61,544 nucleotides of DNA from positions 1 to 61,544 of the forward strand of contig JASEFU010000001.1 in NCBI GenBank assembly GCA_030018455.1, written 5' to 3'. The DNA comes from Dehalococcoidia bacterium (GTDB lineage Bacteria > Chloroflexota > Dehalococcoidia > DSTF01 > JALHUB01). Of this stretch, positions 58,503 to 61,544 are shown piece by piece. How positions within the stretch are numbered: the first letter of the stretch is position 1; each line of letters opens with the position of its first letter. The position numbers were made by a program, and so were the translations under genes. The notes under the pieces were generated by a model, which was not told the DNA's origin, ran no database searches, and was given only the letters and a program-made list of their open reading frames with translations.

Positions 58503-59002
58503 GTCTGCGTCCCTTCGCGGAGCATATCGTTCGTTCGGCAGCGCGCGAGGTGGCACAGGGCAACGGCGAGGGCGTCGGCGGCGTCCTGCGGCTCCGGCGC
58601 CTCCGTCATCCCCAGTTGCAGCCGCACCATCTCCTGCACCTGCCCTTTCGAGCCACGGCCGTACCCGGTCACGCTCTGCTTCACCTCCGCCGGCGAGTAG
58701 CGGCATACCGGCACGCCCGCCTGCGCCGCCGCCAGCAACGCCAGCGCGCGCGCCTCGCCTATCGCCATCGCCGAACGGACGTTAGCGGCGACGAACGGCT
58801 CCTCCACCGCCACCTCCGACGGCTGGCAGCGCTCGATCAGCGTCCGCAGGCCGTCGTAGAGATAAGCCAGGCGCTCGGCGAGGGGCAGCCTGGCGTTGAC
58901 GCGCAGCGCGCCGCAATCGATAAGAGACGGCTCGCTGCCCGGTGTCTGACAGAGCACGCCGAAACCGGTGACTCGCAGACCGGGGTCGATGCCGAGGACG
59001 AT
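58499..59002 (-). CDS. ruvC: Crossover junction endodeoxyribonuclease RuvC, no standard start codon
   Basis: A Holliday junction resolvase. The frame holds the catalytic LGIDPGLRVTGFG (first Asp), VEEPFVAANVRSAM (Glu), VTGYGRGSKGQVQEMV and the PQDAADALAVALCH acidic pair. No ATG, GTG or TTG occurs in frame between the conserved N-terminus and 59137; the first GTG (58957) would remove the first catalytic Asp. Starting at ATC 59002 gives 167 residues, the normal family length, with VLGIDPG at the front. Either a rare start codon is used, or the sequence has an error. It lies 49 bases after yebC. Confidence 0.85.
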   Translation of the reverse strand: MVLGIDPGLRVTGFGVLCQTPGSEPSLIDCGALRVNARLPLAERLAYLYDGLRTLIERCQPSEVAVEEPFVAANVRSAMAIGEARALALLAAAQAGVPVCRYSPAEVKQSVTGYGRGSKGQVQEMVRLQLGMTEAPEPQDAADALAVALCHLARCRTNDMLREGTQT

Positions 59003-59051
59003 TAGACGTTCGCCGGACGCGACCGGCGCGGCCCCCTCGACCGCGCGGCGC

Positions 59052-59801
59052 CTAGCCGCTGTACGTCGCCAGGACTTCGTCGGGGAACTCCGCGTTGGAA
59101 TAGACTCGCTGGACGTCGTCGAGCTCCTCCAGCTTATCGAGCAGCTTGAGTGACTGCACGGCCTGCTTCTCGTCGAGGCTTATCGTGCTTTTCGGCAGTT
59201 TCGCCAGCTCAGCCGACTCGATATGCACTCCCTGCTCTTCCAGGGCTCGCCGCACCTTCTCCAGGTCCTCGGCGGCGGTGCGGACCTGCACGCGGCCGTC
59301 ATCGATGTCCACATCTTCGGCGCCGGCGTCGATTGCCATCAGGGCCAGGTCCTCGCTGTTCTGCTCGTCTGCGCCGACCATGATCAGCCCCCTGGTGTCG
59401 AAGAGCCAGGCAACCGATCCTGCCTCGCTGAGACTGCCGCCGTGGCGCGAGAAGGTGGCGCGGATATCAGCGACGGAGCGGTTGCGGTTGTCGGTCAGCA
59501 CCTCCACCAGCACGGCGGTGCCGCCGGGGCCGTAGCCCTCATAAGTGGCCTCTATGAGCTCGCTGGCGCCCTCGCCGCCGGCGCCGCGGCGTATCGCCCG
59601 CTCGATGGTGTCATTGGGCATGTTGGCGTCGCGCGCCCGCTGGACGGCGAGACGCAGGCGGAAGTTCGATGCCGGATCGGGCCCTCCCTGGCGGGCCGCG
59701 ACCGTTATCTCACGGCCGAGTTTGGTGAAGATCTGACCCCTGCGGGCGTCGGCGGCGCCCTTCTGCCGCTTGATCTGAGTCCAGTGTGAGTGTCCACCCA
59801 T
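59052..59801 (-). CDS. yebC: YebC/PmpR-family transcriptional regulator or translation factor
   Basis: A 249-residue YebC protein. GGHSHWTQIKRQKGAADARR, FTKLGREITVAARQGGPDP, NMPNDTIERAIRRGAGG and YEGYGPGGTAVLVEVLTDNR are near-invariant family segments. YebC proteins occur beside ruvC in many genomes; they bind DNA, and members related to TACO1 assist ribosomes on difficult stretches. ATG 59801. It is the first gene of the yebC-ruvC-ruvA set. Confidence 0.95.
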   Translation of the reverse strand: MGGHSHWTQIKRQKGAADARRGQIFTKLGREITVAARQGGPDPASNFRLRLAVQRARDANMPNDTIERAIRRGAGGEGASELIEATYEGYGPGGTAVLVEVLTDNRNRSVADIRATFSRHGGSLSEAGSVAWLFDTRGLIMVGADEQNSEDLALMAIDAGAEDVDIDDGRVQVRTAAEDLEKVRRALEEQGVHIESAELAKLPKSTISLDEKQAVQSLKLLDKLEELDDVQRVYSNAEFPDEVLATYSG

Positions 59802-59834
59802 ACGCGTCTAGGTTACTTTTCAGGATGCGGCATC

Positions 59835-59842
59835 ATTCTAGC
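59835..59842 (-). promoter_or_regulatory. Possible extended -10 promoter for yebC
   Basis: On the minus strand TGCTAGAAT gives a TAGAAT box with the extended -10 TGC. The -35 region is weak (TTTCGT at the right distance). The predicted start is near 59828, about 27 bases before yebC. Confidence 0.42.
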
Positions 59843-59860
59843 ATTTCGGAGCAGGCGACG

Positions 59861-59896
59861 AAAAGCCTCAGGGCGCCCGTCGAGGACGCCCTGAGA
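59861..59896 (-). terminator. Terminator after panC
   Basis: CTCAGGGCG (59887-59895 read on the minus strand) pairs perfectly with CGCCCTGAG (59867-59875), loop 11 bases, followed by GCTTTTCG. It separates panBC from yebC-ruvCA. Confidence 0.75.
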
Positions 59897-59918
59897 CCGG
59901 TGTGTTGCGAAGCGCCGG

Positions 59919-60827
59919 CTATTTGGCGCCCAGGTCGGCGTAGCGGGAAACGCGCTTCTCGCCTACCGTTACGTTGTCGATGAGCCTCGTCTCGCCGATG
60001 CGGATCGCCAGCGATATCAACGCCGGCCCCTCGATCACCTCCAGCTCCTGGAGCGTCTCCGGGTCGGCGATGCTGATGTAGTCGATCCTCGCCAGCGGCT
60101 CCCGCTTGATGAGTCCTTCCAGCCTGTCGCGCAGCCTGCCGGCGTCTCGTTCTCCCGTGCGGTGAAGGCGCTCGGAGAGGCTGAGCGCGCGGAACAGGAT
60201 GAGAGCGGCCCGCCGCTCGTCGGGCGACAGGAAGACGTTGCGGCTGCTCATCGCCAGACCGCCCGTTTCGCGGACGGTGGGGCAGGGCACTATCTCAACG
60301 TTCAGGTTCAGGTCCCGCACCATTTTGCGAATCACGACGAGCTGCTGGGCATCCTTCTGTCCGAAATAGGCCCGGTGCGGCTGGACGATGTTCAGAAGCT
60401 TGAGGACAACGCTCGCGACGCCTCGGAAATGCCCAGGACGACAGGCGCCCTCGAGGACTTCCGTTACGCCTCCCACCTCGACAGTCGTGCCGAACCCCTC
60501 CGGGTACATCTCGATCGCCGGCGGCATGAAGACGACATCCACGCGCTCCTGCTGCAGGAGCGTCAAGTCGCGCTGCGGGTCGCGGGGGTACTTCTCAAAG
60601 TCTTCGTTGGGTCCGAACTGAGTGGGGTTGACGAAGATGCTGGTGACGACCACATCGTTTTCGGCGCGGGCGCGGCGCACGAGCGAGAGGTGTCCCTCGT
60701 GCAGGTAGCCCATCGTGGGCACAAACCCGACGCTTCCCGAGGCCTGCGACCGCAAGCGCCGCATTCCATCGATTGTCGCCACCACTTGAAGTACGGGGAG
60801 GGCACGGATGGTTTCGGAGAGAGCCAT
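59919..60827 (-). CDS. panC: Pantothenate synthetase
   Basis: A 302-residue ligase that joins pantoate and beta-alanine. VGFVPTMGYLHEGHLSLV holds the HxGH nucleotide motif, and FVNPTQFGPNEDF, FGQKDAQQLVVIRKMV and AMSSRNVFLSPDER are standard. ATG 60827, one base after panB. It is followed by a strong terminator. Confidence 0.96.
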   Translation of the reverse strand: MALSETIRALPVLQVVATIDGMRRLRSQASGSVGFVPTMGYLHEGHLSLVRRARAENDVVVTSIFVNPTQFGPNEDFEKYPRDPQRDLTLLQQERVDVVFMPPAIEMYPEGFGTTVEVGGVTEVLEGACRPGHFRGVASVVLKLLNIVQPHRAYFGQKDAQQLVVIRKMVRDLNLNVEIVPCPTVRETGGLAMSSRNVFLSPDERRAALILFRALSLSERLHRTGERDAGRLRDRLEGLIKREPLARIDYISIADPETLQELEVIEGPALISLAIRIGETRLIDNVTVGEKRVSRYADLGAK

Positions 60828-60828
60828 G

Positions 60829-61544
60829 TTACACCGCCATCTTTGAGAGCTCCGCCAGGACGCTCTCGTCCATCAGAAAGCTCTCCTTGTCGGTCGGGAA
60901 AGCCCCCGACCGCACCTCTTCCAGATAACGAAGCACCGCCTCCCGTATCTCCTCGTGAAGACGGAGGTACTGTTTGGCGTGCTTGGGTACGAAATCGGAA
61001 AGGAGACCGAGGAAGTCGTGGATCACCTGCACCTGGCCGTCGCACTGGGGGCCGGCGCCGATGCCGATGGTAGGGATGTCGAGCCGCTCGGAGATGATCC
61101 TGCCGAGAGGAGCGGGTATGGTCTCGAGGACGATGGCGAACGCGCCCGCTTCCTGCAATGCGAGCGCATCCTGGAGCGTCTTGACGGCGGCTTCCGGCGT
61201 CTTGCCCTGTACCTTGTGGCCGCCGATCTGGCTGACCGACTGCGGCGTCAGCCCGATGTGCCCCATGACGGGAATACCTATCGAGACAAGCCGCCGGACC
61301 GTCTCCGCCATGTGGACGCCGCCCTCCAGCTTCACGGCGGTGGCGCCCGCCTCCTGCAAGAAACGACCGGCGTTTCGGAGCGCGTCCTCAATGCCGGTCT
61401 GGTAGCTCATGAAGGGCATGTCGCCTACTACGATCGCCCTCTTCGTCCCCCTCACCACCGCCCTCGTGTGATGGAGCATCTCCTCCATCGTGACGGGTAT
61501 CGTCGAGTCATAGCCGAGGACGACCATGCCGAGGCTGTCGCCGA
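60829..61544 (-). CDS. panB: Ketopantoate hydroxymethyltransferase, cut off at the window edge
   Basis: The C-terminal 238 or so residues of PanB, which makes ketopantoate from ketoisovalerate. [14 protein letters not shown] opens the visible part, followed by [38 protein letters not shown] and [14 protein letters not shown]. The first GDSL-containing residues and the N-terminus lie beyond base 61544; the ATG at 61527 is internal. It is the first gene of a panB-panC pair for vitamin B5 synthesis. Confidence 0.95.
   Translation of the reverse strand, partial: GDSLGMVVLGYDSTIPVTMEEMLHHTRAVVRGTKRAIVVGDMPFMSYQTGIEDALRNAGRFLQEAGATAVKLEGGVHMAETVRRLVSIGIPVMGHIGLTPQSVSQIGGHKVQGKTPEAAVKTLQDALALQEAGAFAIVLETIPAPLGRIISERLDIPTIGIGAGPQCDGQVQVIHDFLGLLSDFVPKHAKQYLRLHEEIREAVLRYLEEVRSGAFPTDKESFLMDESVLAELSKMAV

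Noticed and set aside
1-61544. CRISPR array or insertion sequence
   Set aside because: No regularly spaced direct repeats and no transposase gene or terminal inverted repeats were seen.

Overview
The window is a 61.5 kb, GC-rich, tightly packed stretch of bacterial chromosome that is almost entirely housekeeping genes. It has no tRNA genes, rRNA, CRISPR array or intact mobile element that I could find. The gene content fits a monoderm-like Chloroflexota bacterium, perhaps Dehalococcoidia-like: LL-diaminopimelate aminotransferase, archaeal-type phosphoglycerate mutase, short-form HisG with HisZ, PurS, a family 4 uracil-DNA glycosylase, a C4 zinc-ribbon coiled-coil protein and frequent TTG/GTG starts. 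That placement is inference from gene content, not from a phylogenetic marker comparison.

Layout. 1-4320 (+): a TetR-type regulator with an upstream perfect palindrome, then a peptide-type ABC transporter (binding lipoprotein and two permeases, no ATPases) with a hairpin between the binding protein and permease genes. 4465-7694: a membrane GGDEF protein, a Cys-rich orphan protein behind a near-consensus promoter, and an acyl-CoA ligase. 7691-19662 (-): a twelve-gene run, tsaC-rpiB-polyprenyl synthase-pgk-apgM-tpiA-miaA-dapF-GNAT-dapL-GT39-hflX, mixing lower glycolysis, lysine/DAP synthesis, isoprenoid chains and two tRNA A37 modifications. 19683-24830 (+): guaA with a possible upstream reading frame and hairpin, a C-rich repeated intergenic stretch, an 886-residue aldehyde dehydrogenase/iron alcohol dehydrogenase fusion and a HesB-like protein. 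24997-30384 (+): purine genes purD, purE, purB, purC, purS with a cupin and a membrane protein between them. 30466-36927 (-): a histidine operon hisZ-hisG-(phospholipase C-like)-hisD-hisC-hisB in which hisG encodes two HisG units in one chain. 37107-39334 (+): nfeD and slipin. 39357-46300 (-): birA, murE, ftsK, uracil-DNA glycosylase behind a structured leader, tatC, tatB. 46399-48906 (-): yceD, rpmF, fabD, nusB, acpP. 49110-52163 (+): zinc-ribbon coiled-coil protein, a large serine recombinase-like protein without its catalytic serine, RNase H and the RNase P RNA. 52261-54738 (+): a secreted subtilisin-like protease with calcium-binding repeats. 54749-58502 and onward to 61544 (-): a zinc-ribbon class III cyclase, uvrB, ruvA, ruvC (no normal start codon), yebC, panC and the cut-off panB.

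How the parts work together. Start/stop overlaps of the ATGA or GTGA kind show translational coupling in his, pur, murE-birA, ruvC-ruvA and recombinase-rnh pairs. Several promoters can be read by eye. At least two (nfeD and the zinc-ribbon gene) place the predicted transcript start only a few bases before the start codon and lack a Shine-Dalgarno sequence, which suggests leaderless messages. A short palindrome with a GGGC core, seen five times in intergenic spots, looks like a small dispersed repeat family.

The strongest leads are the tandem HisG-HisG chain next to hisZ, the catalytically stripped serine recombinase fixed inside an RNA-processing locus, the ALDH-ADH fusion that is not built like AdhE, a clamp-binding tail on the uracil-DNA glycosylase, and the structured leader in front of that gene.
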